From Lingula anatina (Eukaryota; Brachiopoda; Lingulata; Lingulida; Lingulidae), in NCBI RefSeq assembly GCF_001039355.2, contig NW_019774624.1:227417-284403 (forward strand): a stretch of 56,987 nucleotides of DNA, in the 5' to 3' direction. Of this stretch, positions 1 through 15,159 are shown piece after piece. The translations under genes and the position numbers were made by a program. Below the pieces are notes generated by a model. That model had not been told where the DNA came from. It worked only from the letters and a program-made list of their open reading frames with translations, and did no database searches. Position 1 is the stretch's first letter; each line of letters opens with the position of its first letter.

Positions 1-78
<78 letters not shown>
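1..78. repeat. (TA)n microsatellite
   Basis: An uninterrupted TA dinucleotide run at the left edge, inside a KCC intron (the last one visible). It continues out of the window, so its full length is unknown. Confidence 0.97.
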
Positions 79-81
<3 letters not shown>

Positions 82-169
82 AGAATTATTGTATAAAAAG
101 ATTTTCATCCTCTTTAAAAACAAAATATGAATAATGACGCTAATATAATTTCATAGAAAGCAAGGATAC

Positions 170-3100
170 GGGCCACAGTGAACAATCTCATCTTGCAGTT
201 CTTCCACACTTTATGCTGTTTTAACAGGAAAGGTAACAGCATCAGCATTCCTCCGTCATCTGGGGTACAGCAGTTAAGGATGTGATACATACTGAATATG
301 GAAAAGATCAGCCATATATATACATATATACTTACAATAGACACTGTAAATGATGAAGATTAGCAGATATAGAAACATTCTCACAGGTGACCAAAAAATG
401 CATGTGTATACTAGTGAGTTCACGCAAGCATGCATCTTGCATGATAGAAAGAAAGAGAGATTAGCTGCTACACAAGGTATAGGATTAAGTTCAGTATCAG
501 ATGAAGTACATAGAATATTTATAGTGATATTCTCCTTTTTTCCCCCCTTAAAAACAGTAAAAACACATTTTGCTTAAATAACATATCCATAAGGATACGG
601 ACTATCCACCAGACATCAATGGTGCCAGTATACTTCTCATTTTGGGACTCTGGGTACATGTTGATGTTCTTGGGGACAAGGAGGGCAAGCTGGGCTGCTG
701 ACACGCTGCGCACTGTGCCTGAATAAGATTTAATTCACTAACATTATACAATCATATCACTTATCATTATGTATTGAACAAAGAAGGATTTAAAGTTATT
801 ATAACGGAAGCTTACTTGTTTAAAAAGTAGACAACTGAAGCAGTCATAAGTTAACATTTATTAAATGAACTTTACACTTTCAACTACCTGCAATGCAGTG
901 TGTGTGTGTGCAGCCCATCCACTCAGTTTTTTAGAGCCACCAGAATGCACAATACATATTTACCGATGAACACTCTCCACGACTTCTCATCTTCTGACTG
1001 CCTCCACCCATATGGCCATCCTACAACCACTGTGTTGTGCTTCAGGCCACCCAAACCAGCTGTCTGTATGCTGAATATAACATTGTTTATGTATCATAAT
1101 TTGATTCATTTGTTCTTGAAAAAATACTCATACATTTAAATATCAACATTTCACCAATCATGATTGTTTTTAAAAATAATCTTGAATTAAATAAAAAATT
1201 AACAAACCCATTTCTCCATCCATGGGTGTTTACTTGCTTTTACAAATTTTTCCTCTCCCTTTCCATTTTTTTTTATTCCTTCATGTTTTTCAAAAACTAT
1301 TTATTTCCATATAGAGTCAATGGAGCTAACAAGAAATATTCAGTGTGGTCGACTCCAGATTTCAACTTACAGGTGATCCAGGCCTTGGTTCACTTCAGTG
1401 GAAACCAGAACTTCTGAAAATCCTTTCACTTTCTCCTCAGCCATAACACGTTTCAGGATCTATTACAAAAGGGGGAGGCAAGTAACAATAACCATAATTT
1501 CTAAAACATGGAAATTTGTTTGAAAACATAACAACTATAAGCATAGTGTCCATGAAAGCAAATGCTTTCCCTTTACTAGCAATTATTTAAATGTTATGAA
1601 TACACAACTCAGTGGCAGCATGTGCAGCCAAAAAAATTTTTGTAGACAAAAGCTAAAGAGCAAATTCATTATCACAGTCAGTGTAATATTTTGAAGTATT
1701 GCAAGTATCATTAAATTTATTGAGAACCAACCTCTTTAGCAGCCTGTGCATCTGCATATCTCTCATGATAATCTCCCTCTAACACAGAGGCAACCAGAGT
1801 CAAGCCTTTCCCTAGTGGAATAGGACACACATTCAAGTGAGAAAAAAATTAAAACACTTCCACCAAGTGTAATAAGACACATAATCAAGTGAGAGAAAAA
1901 TCAAATCACTGCGAAACCAAGATCTCAAGATCAATACTTTTTTCTTAATAATAATTAGAATAAAAAAACAATAGGACACAGCAAACACATAATACAACAC
2001 TTCGCTCATAATCATTTCAACATTGCATAGGACCTCAAGTTTTCTGAATAGTGCAATAATCTTTTTAGCAAAATACCAGAACTACAAATAGAGGGCACCA
2101 ACATTTGCTACTACAAATGAGAATTGGGTAATTCCTTTTATATTTTATTTTTTTAAATATAATAATTCATGATTTTTAGAACATTTCTAATCATTCTAAT
2201 ATTCTAAAATATTCTTGCCATTACTGACTGTAATATAGCAAATAGATCAAGCATGGCAGTTGTCACCGCAAACATATGTAAACCAGTAAAATGGATGGTA
2301 AAAAAACATGTACAAGACATGGGGCCAGCAATCTGGACCATCTGCATGGTACAATTTACCTGCTTTCAGCTGATGGGCAAAATCCAGTGTTCTGGGATAT
2401 TTAGGTTGCAGGCCAGAGGTGGGTTTCATGAGGACAAGAAGCTGAGGTCTGAAAACATGGAGAGGTGGAAAGTAATCAGTAATAGATTCACCACAAGTCA
2501 GGCTCATTAATTTGATATACAGGAGTCCAAAGCAAAGTGGATGTCACACATTTTGTTGATGAGAGGCATATATATGACTTATATCAATCATAAGGCAGCT
2601 ATTGAGAAGAAAAGACCAAAGTATAGCTGTATGTGGCAATTATGCATGACATACATGCACAAAATACACCACATCTGAGTCTTTTGTTCTCTACATCCAC
2701 CATGGTGTAAATGCACTTCATGAATCACAGGAGCATTATTCAGCGCTGCACTTTATGCATATAATTATCAGAAAGACAATCTATGCTTTCAGGGCTTAAT
2801 CATGGACTAAAAAGTACCATGCTTCACATACTAGTACCATAAGGAAAGGGAAATAATGTCGCTCACACAAGGTTCATGCTGCTAAATGCATTTTCAGTTA
2901 AATATGAACACGTTCTTCTCCAAATAATAAATTGTAAAAATTCTGTAGTAATTCCTTTTCAATATATCTTATTTAATATTTTAAACAAAAGTGTTTATTG
3001 TAAACTGTAATTGATACCATCATCAAACTTTTATTAACCACATCTTTCTTTAAGAAAAAGAATGACAATTAACATTAATGTTAAGAGCAATTATCATAAA

Positions 3101-3388
3101 TTATTTTGAAAAACACTTTATGCTAAAAAGTTTTTCAGAATCACAACAAAATCACAAAAGACCCTTAAATGGTGCTAACATAAGGAACAAATCATTCGGG
3201 TTAAGTCTAAAAACAATGCAAATACAAGCACAATGATAGTTCCTGTAATCAATGAGGCTCTGTGATATAAGATTTATTGTTACCTCCAGTTCTTGGTATG
3301 TGGTGGTCCATCTTCTAGCCTGAGTAAAGAGTACCTGGCCGCAGACATGGCTAACCCTCGGAAACCATCTCCCCATTCCTTCTCAGCA
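170..3388 (-). CDS. KCC cytosolic C-terminal domain, partial
   Basis: Seven exons (3284-3388, 2360-2448, 1732-1811, 1371-1459, 964-1070, 599-718, 170-259). They encode [20 protein letters not shown], the PQLLVLMKP strand, [20 protein letters not shown], the [18 protein letters not shown] stretch, and [20 protein letters not shown] followed by [11 protein letters not shown] and MRLFTVA. This is the KCC regulatory domain that dimerises and follows a universal-stress-protein-like fold. The final donor at 164-169 leaves phase 1. The regulatory Thr sites phosphorylated by WNK-SPAK/OSR1 in vertebrate KCCs lie further C-terminal and would be outside the window. The cysteine/serine loop seen in some vertebrate KCCs is not obvious here. 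Confidence 0.92.
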
Positions 3389-6300
3389 CTGTAAATGTTA
3401 AAACATAGTATTTTCACTTAGTTTCCTTATACATGTCTGTCTAGCTGTCTGCCTGCTAGACTGTCTTCACTCAGTCTTTCTGCACACATGCCTTTACATC
3501 TGTCTAACATCTGTGAGTTTACTTACTTACTGTTAAATCCATTTCTGAACTTACCCTTTAAATTCAATGTATTTGTAGATGCACCCAGCAATAGCTATGG
3601 CAACCAGTGCATAATACCAGCTGGAGATGAACATGAGAGCTATACACATCCCCACACCCAGCAGTGACAGCGTCCTAATTTTTAAAACAAAAATGTATAA
3701 TATACTTTACAAAATACTACTGATTCAGAATTAGTGTTTTGAGGGCCTCATGTCCTCATGTTAACTGACCGGATGGCTCAAATGGTAGAGCGCTCGCCTC
3801 CGGTGCAGTAGGTCATGGATTCCATCCTCGCCTGGGTCATACCAAAGACCATCATAAAAATAGTACCTACTGTCTCCTTGCTTAGAACTCAGCACTTAAA
3901 GGTTGAAGTAGGGAACAAAGCCAGTGCTGTTGAATGACTGGTAACAGAGGGCCATGTGGAAAAAAAGTTTACGCTTAACATGTTTACCCTCTTTAAATAA
4001 AGTTCAAAAAAAAAAAAAAAAAAACTGCAGGCAAATGGCTTTAATAAGTACTTTACAGGTGCTGTAAGCAAAATTTTGCAATAAGCTGCAAATTCTCTAC
4101 TAATTCTAATGCTCACACACACACCTCTTTCTCTTACTTACCAATGATAAAACCTAAAACGTGGCCTCCAGCTGGGCTCCTTCAGTAGTGTCTGCAGGGC
4201 ACAGGCCAGGTTCACAAAGCCATAGCACATCAGGAAGAACCTGGGAAGAAATGAAAAGGAAGCTTAACAATGAATATTTGAAATACTGACTATTTTCTCC
4301 AAAAGATTAAATAAACTTTTATTAAATAAACATAAGTATAACTGACTAAGATATATCATTTTTGTTTCAACTAATAAGTAGGTTAACTGTTTCCTCTGAA
4401 TTTATCTACAAAACATCTGGATATTAACTATAATACGACTTCCTTTGTAACACTTAAATCCAACAACAACGCAGTAGCTGCAATTAGATTTTCAAAACTA
4501 TTGACCACCAGCTGACTGAAAGAGTATTATGTTGCATTGCATTTGCTCTAAGGTAACACACACCACACTTCCACTAGCCTTACATTGTAATAATTGGGGC
4601 CACATAATCCAGATTTCCAATGAGGATCCCAATTTCTGTGATGCAGGCAGTTAACAACAGGGCTCGCAGGGGTTCCCCTCTCTTGGTGGCCACGCTGAAT
4701 ATTTTTAGGAAAGGAATGATGCCATCCTTTGAAATGGCTTGTAGAAGTCTTGGAGCACCTGTAATTGTATAAAAGAAATACAAGGGTTTGTATTAAGATT
4801 ATACAAATAATGACTGACTGGATATGGATATAAGTAAATCTTACTAAAATACTTTTTATCCATGCAATGACACCCCAAAACTTACTAATATGCACAGACA
4901 CTCCCATTTTTGATGTGACTTGAGAAAACCACACCCATAAATTATAGATACTGACATTAAAGACAAGTGATCTTAACACCAGAACGAGCAGGCATTTAAA
5001 GTAACATACAAACACACATTACAATGCATTTACACATAAGCTGAACATCTTTTACTAGCAATTTTCAGTGTCACACTCACACTTGAAGAAACAGGCACTT
5101 ATTCTTAACAATATAAACTTTGAGATACATGTAGCATTACACAGTTTTTACCTGTCAAACTTTGTAGTCCAGCACCTACAGTGGATAGAAAGGAGCCAAT
5201 GATGATGACCCAGGGGTGTGGCCAGGCTAGATTGGCAACCACCAAGTCTCCGCCTATACTTTCACCAAACCTGGAATATATAAAATGTTAAGTGCCAACT
5301 GGAATTATGTGCAACATATCACAGACTACACCAAATGCTTACTTTTCACATCTCACATTGTGCAACAAATGAGAGAGAGAGAGAGTGAGAGTGAGTGAGT
5401 TTACAAGCACACTTCAGCTTTACTCTTAAATTTATGTATCCTACTGGTGCTCAACTTGTTTTCACATTGTTCAAAAGAGCTAATTTTATCATTTAGTATT
5501 AAAATCTTAAATCATCCTGATATGCTCAGTTGGCAAGACTAGCTTACATAAACCCACAAAGACAAATTATATAATCTAACTACTGTCAAAAAGGTTAAAG
5601 ATATAATATATGTCATAATAAGGGGCATGCTTCTTACTTGTCTCTAAGTAGACCTCCATCAGTTGCACCACCATAAAACAGAACACTGGACAGGTCTAAT
5701 AGCAAGTCAAGGTACGTTAATAATCAGTGGACAACATTGAAACAACACAGAAGCACTTCATCAGGGATGGCTTAGAAAGGAAATTCTAGTCAGAGAGACA
5801 AGAAGACATTTTAAGTGAAAATAACAAACGGTCTCCAACCCTTATCATATCACAAACTGCAGATATGGCCTTCGCAGCACACGATATCAACCCAGTAGTT
5901 CCCAGTACATATTAAATGTATCAAAATACACACTGCAAGGATACAAACAAAAGATGTAGTAAGCACAGCCGCTATGGTTCCTCTGGGGATAGACTTCTGT
6001 GCATCCTCCAAGTCTCCAGACCTGTTGGAGCCTGCCATGATCCCTGTGACAGAGGGGAAGAAGATACCAAGCAGTATGGTGAACGTGGTGGTAAGATCTG
6101 AGATGACTTCACCTCGACCCTTGTCCCCTTCATCTGTGTCGCTGCCAACCACATAGCCCAATCTGGAGTATGGTCCATTCACATTATCTAGAATAAAGAA
6201 ACGTGACAAAAAATATTAGGGATAATTGTCAAATTTGGCCCATATTGCAGGCCTTTGGTAAACTACATTTCAGTGTTAAAAGCTAAATGGCAAAGTCACT

Positions 6301-9300
6301 TTTCAGTCATGGCAGTAAACAGGAATGTGAACATTTCTAAGGACAGAAGCAGGCCATGGCAATATTTCCAAACACTTCTAGGTCTTATGTACACAAAACA
6401 TGTAACACATATTATCTTCCTAAAATATCAACGTAAAAAAATGTAATAAATGTAATGATAACACTACCCATATGATAATAAAGAATTCTTCTACAGAAGG
6501 ATGCCCATATATACATATTATTACCATGAAATTCTCCACTGGCCAAGCCTGGTATTCCTGCTATCTCTCTGGTCTCATGGTCCAGGAAGTACTGGTCACA
6601 GGCAGAGAAGTTACCCCCAGGGCAGTAGTTATTGAAAATAGGGCCTCCCTCAGCCTTAGTACAGTTCACTGGACCAGCTAGTATTCTATCTCCTAGGTAG
6701 CACACTCTGGGAGGAAAAAATTGATGTTATTTATGAGATAGCAATCTTCATTGACAGTAACATTATTCAACCAACTGTCATCTGTATGATGTGAATGATT
6801 CTCAAAATCAAGTTAATTTTCCTTTCTAATTGAAAGCAAACCTAAACACACTGCTTATATAATAATCATTACAAAATTTTATAATTAATGATAAACAGAC
6901 TATTGGGTGGAACCTTAACTAGTATAATTATCAACATGGCCTGCTCTTTCTGCAAATGGAATGATACCACTCAGTATGGAAGCAAACAGCACCAAAAAAA
7001 CCATACTAAGGTTAAATGTATCAATATCATATTCCAAAAATTAACTTAATGTAAAGTTGTCTATCCCATAGGATATAGTTAACTTAAAACGTCAGAATGC
7101 ATTTGTGCTAAAAATCCCTCTGATAAAGAGAAAAGATAATGTGCTGTAACAAGAGCAGGCTAGATCAACCTCTGCTGCACCTCGACTGACAGATAAAGGC
7201 CACTTTTGTACTCACATGGCACTACCTAATAGTTTTGTATCAAATACCATCAGACTGGCTTTATATCTGGCTAGATGTAAGGTTGTTACTTCTATTAGTC
7301 TCTAACAAATAAATGGAAGTGTTGCGCTAAGGAAATGAATGTCCCCAGCGACTTCAATGCTGCTCTTAATATCAACATCTGCACTGAGACACCCACATTG
7401 CCTCAAAGACATACAAATAACTAACAATATCTTGCTATTAGGTAGTTAGGTCTAGACTTCCAGTTATTTTAATATGAATCTGATTGTTGCTCTAACATCA
7501 AATCCTACAGCTAGTTTCACAATTTTTATTTCTAATATTTTGGTGTACTTCAAATCAGGATAGGTGTGCAACAGTCTGCTAAAATATAAAAACTACTGGT
7601 CTAAAATTAAGGTCATTTCTTTCTTATAATTCCAGCACCATGTTTTATTTTTTCAGACAACTTCTGATTTTCGTGGGTCAAAAATGATTGAAATTTTGGT
7701 CTAAAAGATTAGACCAACTGCCTGTCTCAAGTCCTTTAAAAAAATGTCCCCAGGCTAGCAATCACAGATTAGTTGGTAAAGAGTCTCACTTACTTGACAC
7801 TACCATCTGGATTAGCTGCAAAAATCCCAATGTAGATTGCCAAGATGGATAGGATGACACAGCTTAGAGATAGTGCTGCCACCATGCTGACAAACTTAAC
7901 ACCAGCAAATACAGCACAGAACAAGATCACCAGCAATATAGTGCCATAGATCCTGTAGGTGTTCACCAGATCATATGTTGTCTCTGGGTCATTGTCAGTT
8001 ATGATTTGTATGACTGGGGCCATGTATTTCTGAAATAAAAACATGGATATCTTTACAATTCAATGTCTGAAAAGTTAGCAATAATAACAATAATTATTAT
8101 AATATCAACAATAACACCAAACAAGTAATTAAAAAGAGAAATACCTATCATAACTATAGTTATGCATTTGTCCTTAATTGGAATAGACTGAAATTTCAGT
8201 GCACGCATCCCCTGAGTGATGAAAAGATGAAAAGGCGAACAGGGATCCCCCTTGTTGTGCCTCACTTTCCTAAATCCCAGAATAAGCCATCTAGCAAACT
8301 GCTGATCTTGATTTAACTAGAATTTCCACATGTAAGCACGCCTTGCTCTTAATTCATCTTTAAACTTACCAGAAGAATCTCTATAGCACCTATAATGTAC
8401 ATGGCTGCCGCAAAACTGGTCCCAAGGTAGAAAAGGATACCTACAGCCCCACCAAACTCTGGCCCCAGGTTCCTGGAGATAAGGAAATACGCTCCTCCAG
8501 CTGGGACCACCCCATTGGTCGCTATAGCACTCAGAGATATGGAAGTCAACAAAGTCTGAAAAGAACATTAAAAGCCAGTTACGAATATGAATTAATCATA
8601 ACTGAGAATATTATAATGGAAAACGAATGGTTGAATTTGTCATTAAAGAGAATAAGTGTAGGGTAAAAAAATCAATAATTTAATAAGTACAGAACTAAAG
8701 GAAGAACAGATTCCGTAAAAGCACTTAGAAATAAAAATGCATTAACCACATAAGAGATAAATGTTGTATAAAATAACAAATGACAATTATCAGGCAATAA
8801 GAAGTCTGGGGAATTCAAAGTTAATTTGATAACATGGAAACCAACAACCATTCTTTTACTTCCAACAAAATTAATATTAAGAGCTTGCCTGGTATATCAC
8901 ACTACTTCCTATAACCTATATCATCATGGGAAAGCTTATGGAGTACTATGGGGATTTTACACACTTGTTACCCATGCTAGCTATACAGTCTTTAAGTTAG
9001 ATGCAGGGGCCTGTTTCACAAAAGAATGCAAGCCCCAAGACTGGTCTACAGACTTAGCTTTTAGACCACAATTTTAGTCTGCCTTAGCCTAAAATAAAAT
9101 CAGTAGTAATCTAAATTGAATGAAAGATTGCACTATAGCAATAGTTTTGTTTAATAACAAGAAAGGTACTGTTTGAGTTACAAAACAATTACTTAACAAT
9201 AAATTAAAAAAATTTAAAATAGACCCATAGTAGTCAGTGTAATTAAAAAAAAAAAAAAGAGAAATTTTAATTTGTTTATTTTAAAGGAAGGGATTATTAA

Positions 9301-12300
9301 AATCCAGATCAATTTTCAAACTAAAAGAGGAATTTGGTATATAATAACCTTTGGCATATGGACTTTATTTGAGAAACTAGTAGAGTCAGTTTATATGTGT
9401 TACAGGGAATCTATTCTAGCTTCATGTGTAACTTTCACTTCTTTTGAGAAACAAGCCCCATGTGTAATAATTTGCAATCAAGACAATAAAATCATAAATA
9501 AAATAAAAAATACATTAATATTCACTACTAGGCAATCACAAACATCATGACCTCAAATGGGTATCATTCATCAATTTCCATTACAAATGAAATGCCCATT
9601 AAAGAAAAAAATCATACAAAGGTAATTGACTTAAACCAGTCCTGTATTGATCTAAAATCTTGACTAAAGACCCAATCAAATGCTGTTGGTTCCAAAAGAA
9701 CACTTAAGCAATATTGCTTTAACATGCCAGTCCCAGGTGTTTCCCAGTAATGTAATTCTGGCATGTATTGTAGAAAGGTAGTCTAAAGCTCTTCTACTAA
9801 TCTCTATATGTATCCTGGTTTACATAGAATACATTCCACTTTCAAATTTGCTAATATAATAAAAGAGGTCACAAAAAATTGTCTACAAATATAAGTGGTC
9901 AAACTTATCTCTACTTTCTCATCAAATTTACAAGAAAAAACTCTTCAAGCCACTAAGACCAAAATCTTCTTTTTCTACCATATAACCTTATAAAACCACT
10001 TTCTGGGTTTCTGTCTCTTTTACTATAAAAAGTTCTTCTAAACAGCCAAGATTAGTTATTTGTTCTCCAATAACCTGGTGTACATCAAGTCATTCTCAGG
10101 AAATGTGGCTATAGGTATTGCTCTGACCTTCTTCCCAAGGAGTACAATCAGCCCTCTCCCCCTCTGCTCTTCCCCCTTCCCTCTATCATACTTCCTCAGA
10201 AATGGACAGTAGATGCCAAGGGGAGTGTCTACTTTCAATTTCAGACTGTATGCCTCAGTATAAGGCTACAACAACACTTCAACCCCTGAAGGAGTTGACA
10301 GGACAGACACAAATATTAGAGTGCAATTAACACTGTGCCAGGCAGGTGTTTAAGAAAATAATGCCCATAGTAACAGAGAACATCAGTGAGAAGCTAATGA
10401 AATTCTTCACTGGATTCTACATTCATAGCACCTTGTTTGTACTACTTACAGTGCAGCAGCACAGCAATACAATCATGAAAGCCTGTGGTATTCCAGCAGT
10501 CCCCACTATCCATGTCATTCTGACAAATAAAATGACACCAAAGATGTTCTGCAGACATGGGAGGTACACGCCAAGGATGGTGCCCAACTTGCTAACCTGA
10601 AACCAACAGGTAAAACAGAAATTCAATTAAACCAAAGGATAAAAAGGAATGACATAAATGGTTAAGTAGCCAATAATCTCACACACACGCATGCGGAAAC
10701 ACTGTCAGACTGTAATGATCTAGTGCCCAAGTAGATGCAGACTTCAATATTCTCTCCAAAATTCTTTTATCTAATTTGAGGTAAAAAACGAAAGACACTA
10801 CTTGTCTTTAGGAAACAGATAATAGACATCTCATCTGAACAGTGTTTTGCAAGTGTGCCAGGAATAGTAAGAGAGAGATGAATAAAACAAGAGGATATTA
10901 AAGATTTTCAATGCTACAAATAGGTTTTTGGCCAACATGTCCTAAGATGCCATTGTAAAGTAAGCCTTAAGTATTTGTAGCAACTACCCAATATAGTGCC
11001 TACCACAGAATTAAAAAAAATAAGTTCATAACCCTTGAATATATATATATATATATATGTCCACACACACTTGCATACATACAAACCTGTGGTTTTCTTG
11101 CTGATTTTTCAATTTCATGTTCACTTGGTACTGTGCCACCAGAGTAGCTTACCAACCTAGACAACACCTGTGATATCATGGGACGATTCCTGAACTCATC
11201 CTGGAATTAATAAATTAATGATATATTTTATAAATGATATATTATATATTTAAATCAAGGGAAATGGAGAGCCCAGATTGGGAAGTCAGAGGGCAATATC
11301 AGGTATATTTCACGTAACAACCTTCTCGGCCCTCTCATGGGCTCAGCTTTCATTAAAACCCAAATATTTGGAGTCAGTGTGTTTTGCATTAATAAGATTA
11401 ACAAATAGAAAAAAAGCAATAAATATGTTGATTCTTTTATGAGTATACAGTATGTTTCTAAATGAATCCCTCGATAAGTCCTATCTAACTTTTTAAATCT
11501 TTACAAAATGTCACTCGTACTTGGATCTGCATCTCCAGAAACACTGATTGCTTTGTATGTATCCTGGACCTTTATATTATAAAAACAATAAAGACTGACC
11601 AACTGACAGACTGTCAACGAGCAAGAAAAAATAACCCATGGCAAAGATATCACATAACCCCCACAAGTCAGAAGTAGTTACAATGTTTCCTACTTATTCC
11701 CATACCCCTCTCCTCCACACACACATAAACGATAGATGTTCCCTTTTAAAGTGACAAGTATATGCGTAAAAAATGAGGCTTTTAATTACATAATCATCTG
11801 ACGTAATATGCATGTCATTCAATCAACCCCCTGCATGAGACTTAAGTTCTTTTGGAGGGACCTCAATCAATTATTTACGAGTCAGTGCATACTTAAGACT
11901 CTCCACTGATTGTGCTTGGCATATATCACTCACAGTAATTCAATATACTGCATTATTGGTCAAATCAAATGGAGCAAACCTGCAGTATTGGTCTCTCTGG
12001 GAAAGCAGACTTTTGGTTAAATGACTGTATTGTTCATTTCACAAAAGCAACCATTGGTAATTACAATTACAAACAGATTTTTCAGCTATTCTTCTAGATT
12101 TGAGGATGCACAAAAATGTCCCTTGGTCAACTGAACAAAACTATATGAGACCTCTTAAAAATCCAACTACACTTAATGTATTTCAATAACTAATGCAAAC
12201 AATAAATTCTACTAGTGCACTTATTTACTGAAAATATTCAATGAAAAAATCCATAATGCCTTGAGCAAAAAATGGACGCTTATTGTTTAAACCAAGTATT

Positions 12301-15104
12301 CAACAATTTTCAAGTGCTGCTAGGATTTTTCAGAAATGATGAAAACTATATGACCCAAATGCTAAAAGAATCAGGGTTAATTTTTCCTTGGAGCTACTCA
12401 AGTTTGATGAGAAGGGAAAGTAGTGTTTCGGGATTAATTTTCACAGACTAAAAGAGGATTCATGCATATCCAACATGTTATACTGTAAATGCCCAGCAGC
12501 TAACTCTGTTTCTTCCAGAGACTGGCTTAAAAAATCCCCCCCCCCCCCCCCCCCCTGAAAAAAAAATTAATGACATTGTGATAACTACTTTAAGTACTTT
12601 TCAATCTATAAAACATAATGACCGAAGCTAAGAATTGACTGAAAGTAAGTTTGAAACTGGTTGTAATTACAGTAACCTGTTACGCTATACACCCTACTAC
12701 GCGTCCTCTGCTGTCTACACCCTTAGGTCAATTGCAATGTTGTGTGTGAATTTGGGGGGAGAATTCTTAGAAATCAATAATGAAAATTGATTCCCAGAAA
12801 AGCTGGCCAACATCACCTGGTTCTGGTCTCATCAACTTTTTGGCATAATATATATTTGTTTATGCACCTCATCATAAAATCCACAGGGGTCATCCTTTTT
12901 GACCCATTTACGTCACAGATAAGTTAGTTAAAAATACAGAATTCACTGACTGCTTTTTTCCCCTTTGAGACTGAATCATAAATAAAGATGAAAAGCCAAT
13001 GTTTATTATTTTCATCACAAAGTGATATTTCAGTTCTTTTTCAATAATGAAATTGATAGCATGGTTTAAATGCCCACTTCTAGGTTCAAAGCTGTCTAGT
13101 TCTATCTGTTCGCCTTTCGTGAGTCTGCTTCCCTCTTGCTGATTATCTCTAATATTGCCTCTATGTACGTCCATCGTACCATTTTTTCATTGTTCTGGCC
13201 TTTAACAACTCAAACAAGATTTTGGGAAGTGCATATTTATCAATTCACACATATTATATAGGTTGATTCAAATGCAGCTATACCTGTAACAAACCTATTG
13301 CGATGAAAAAGACAATTTAAAGGTGCTTTGAATAAATTAAAAATGCTTACAAAATTATAAAAATCTCCATAATGTGTCTCCAATTAAAAAAATTATGAAA
13401 TAAACAATCAGATTTGTGTTAAATGAGATATACTATAGGTCAGAATACTGTACCTCATATAAAGCCATCTCCCTATCTGCACTCGTATCTCCCTCAGCAT
13501 TTGTGAGACTAAGTCTCTCGTTGGCATTTTTGCCATCTTCACCTGTAAGACAGAACATATATTTACTGTCAGGTAACTGGATGGCTTATATGATACCTTT
13601 CACCATCAATTTAAATGTGCAAACTTGGCCCAATCAAACATCTTAAATTCAACACTGGCTAAAATCTATATATTATTATTCTAATATATTTATTACTCAA
13701 CATCATCTATGCATAATTTAATTTTTCTGCTCACTTCCCAATGAAAAAGTGTTGCAATGTAAAAATGAATACATACAGCACCTCAGTAAAACAGAAAGAG
13801 AGATATGAATGGACCAAGAATGCTATTCTCATGTTAAATGCCCCAACTTCATTTAAAACTCTCAAAAAGTATTAAAAATATCACACGTTTTTATAAACAC
13901 CATAGCCAACCACCAATTAGTACCAATGTACTTTTTGGGTAAAACCAATTTTGTGATGGGAGTAAAAAATACATTTTGTTTCTTTGCCAATATGCACTAA
14001 GTCTTGTTAAATCGGGATAACTGATTTAGTGGTTAACTGCAATAGATATCATGCACCTGAAGGAAAACTGTTTATAGAGTTCTACCTTTAATCTTTCAGA
14101 AATGGAGTCTTATTAAAGGGTGTGTGGATAGGTTGGGTTTTTCAACAAAATATGATTTACAAGTGGGCCAACCTCTGAACTGGTCTAACTGCAATGCATG
14201 TACTTATTACAGGCTGTTGATTATTTTGTATTACTCTCCAAGTGGTTCACAGCATATATTAATGCAATCAACCATGACTGACTGAAATCAATATTTGCAA
14301 AATCTGGGAATCGTAATATAAAGCAATCAAAAGCCCCTTTACCACAGGCATTTGAATGCAATACACCAATTCAAAATGGGTTCAGAGTCTGTGTGAAAGG
14401 TGGCCAATCAGAATGTAAAAAGCTACCTCTAGGACACAGACGTGCCAGCATAACTGGATCAGTGCCACTGGTGAAGGAATTATCCAGTGCCCAAATTTCA
14501 AGTCAAGATTTTGGTTTGGAATGGGTAATTTCAGAATAGGACAGTAAGCTTCATTGCTTCAGATTTTATGAGCCCACGCCGAGTCCCAAAGGCCACTGGG
14601 AACTCCTCTCTCTACTGGTACTGGAAAGGGCACAGGTATGCTGACTTACCAGGCCTGTGAAACTCAGGGTGTGCACGTGAAGAGGTCTCTGAGGACAATC
14701 ACATTTTTAGGGGCAAATTTATTTCCTCTCTCCTTCAGATACCAGGCTATGTAATAATATATGAAGAATGGAAAGTCTAATACATATAATTAAACAGTTT
14801 TCCTTCTTATTCATGCGACCAAACATGTTATAATTGCTAGAATTGCAAGACACAGTTCCCCATGCAACTACATGCAACTTAATGAGCTAGCACTCCAAAA
14901 AGTACCGATGCATTAACAATGATACCATGCACATGCTACTGTAACCAATATTCTAAGTTACATTCAAACTAATTAGCCTACTTAAGATATAACAGATTCC
15001 TTTGTTTTTTTTAATAAAAAAAGTTTTATAATATTCACTTCAGATTTACAACCCTTCAGTCAAAAGCATAATTCATGGACTTCAAAAACAAACACACACT
15101 GCAA

Positions 15105-15159
<55 letters not shown>

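Noticed and set aside
2247-2510. Overlapping 85-86 codon frames on both strands
   Set aside because: They surround KCC exon 2360-2448 and extend past its splice sites; only the exon is supported.
3767-3838. Functional tRNA gene
   Set aside because: The B box is mutated, the anticodon arm is poor and the sequence continues into a SINE body.
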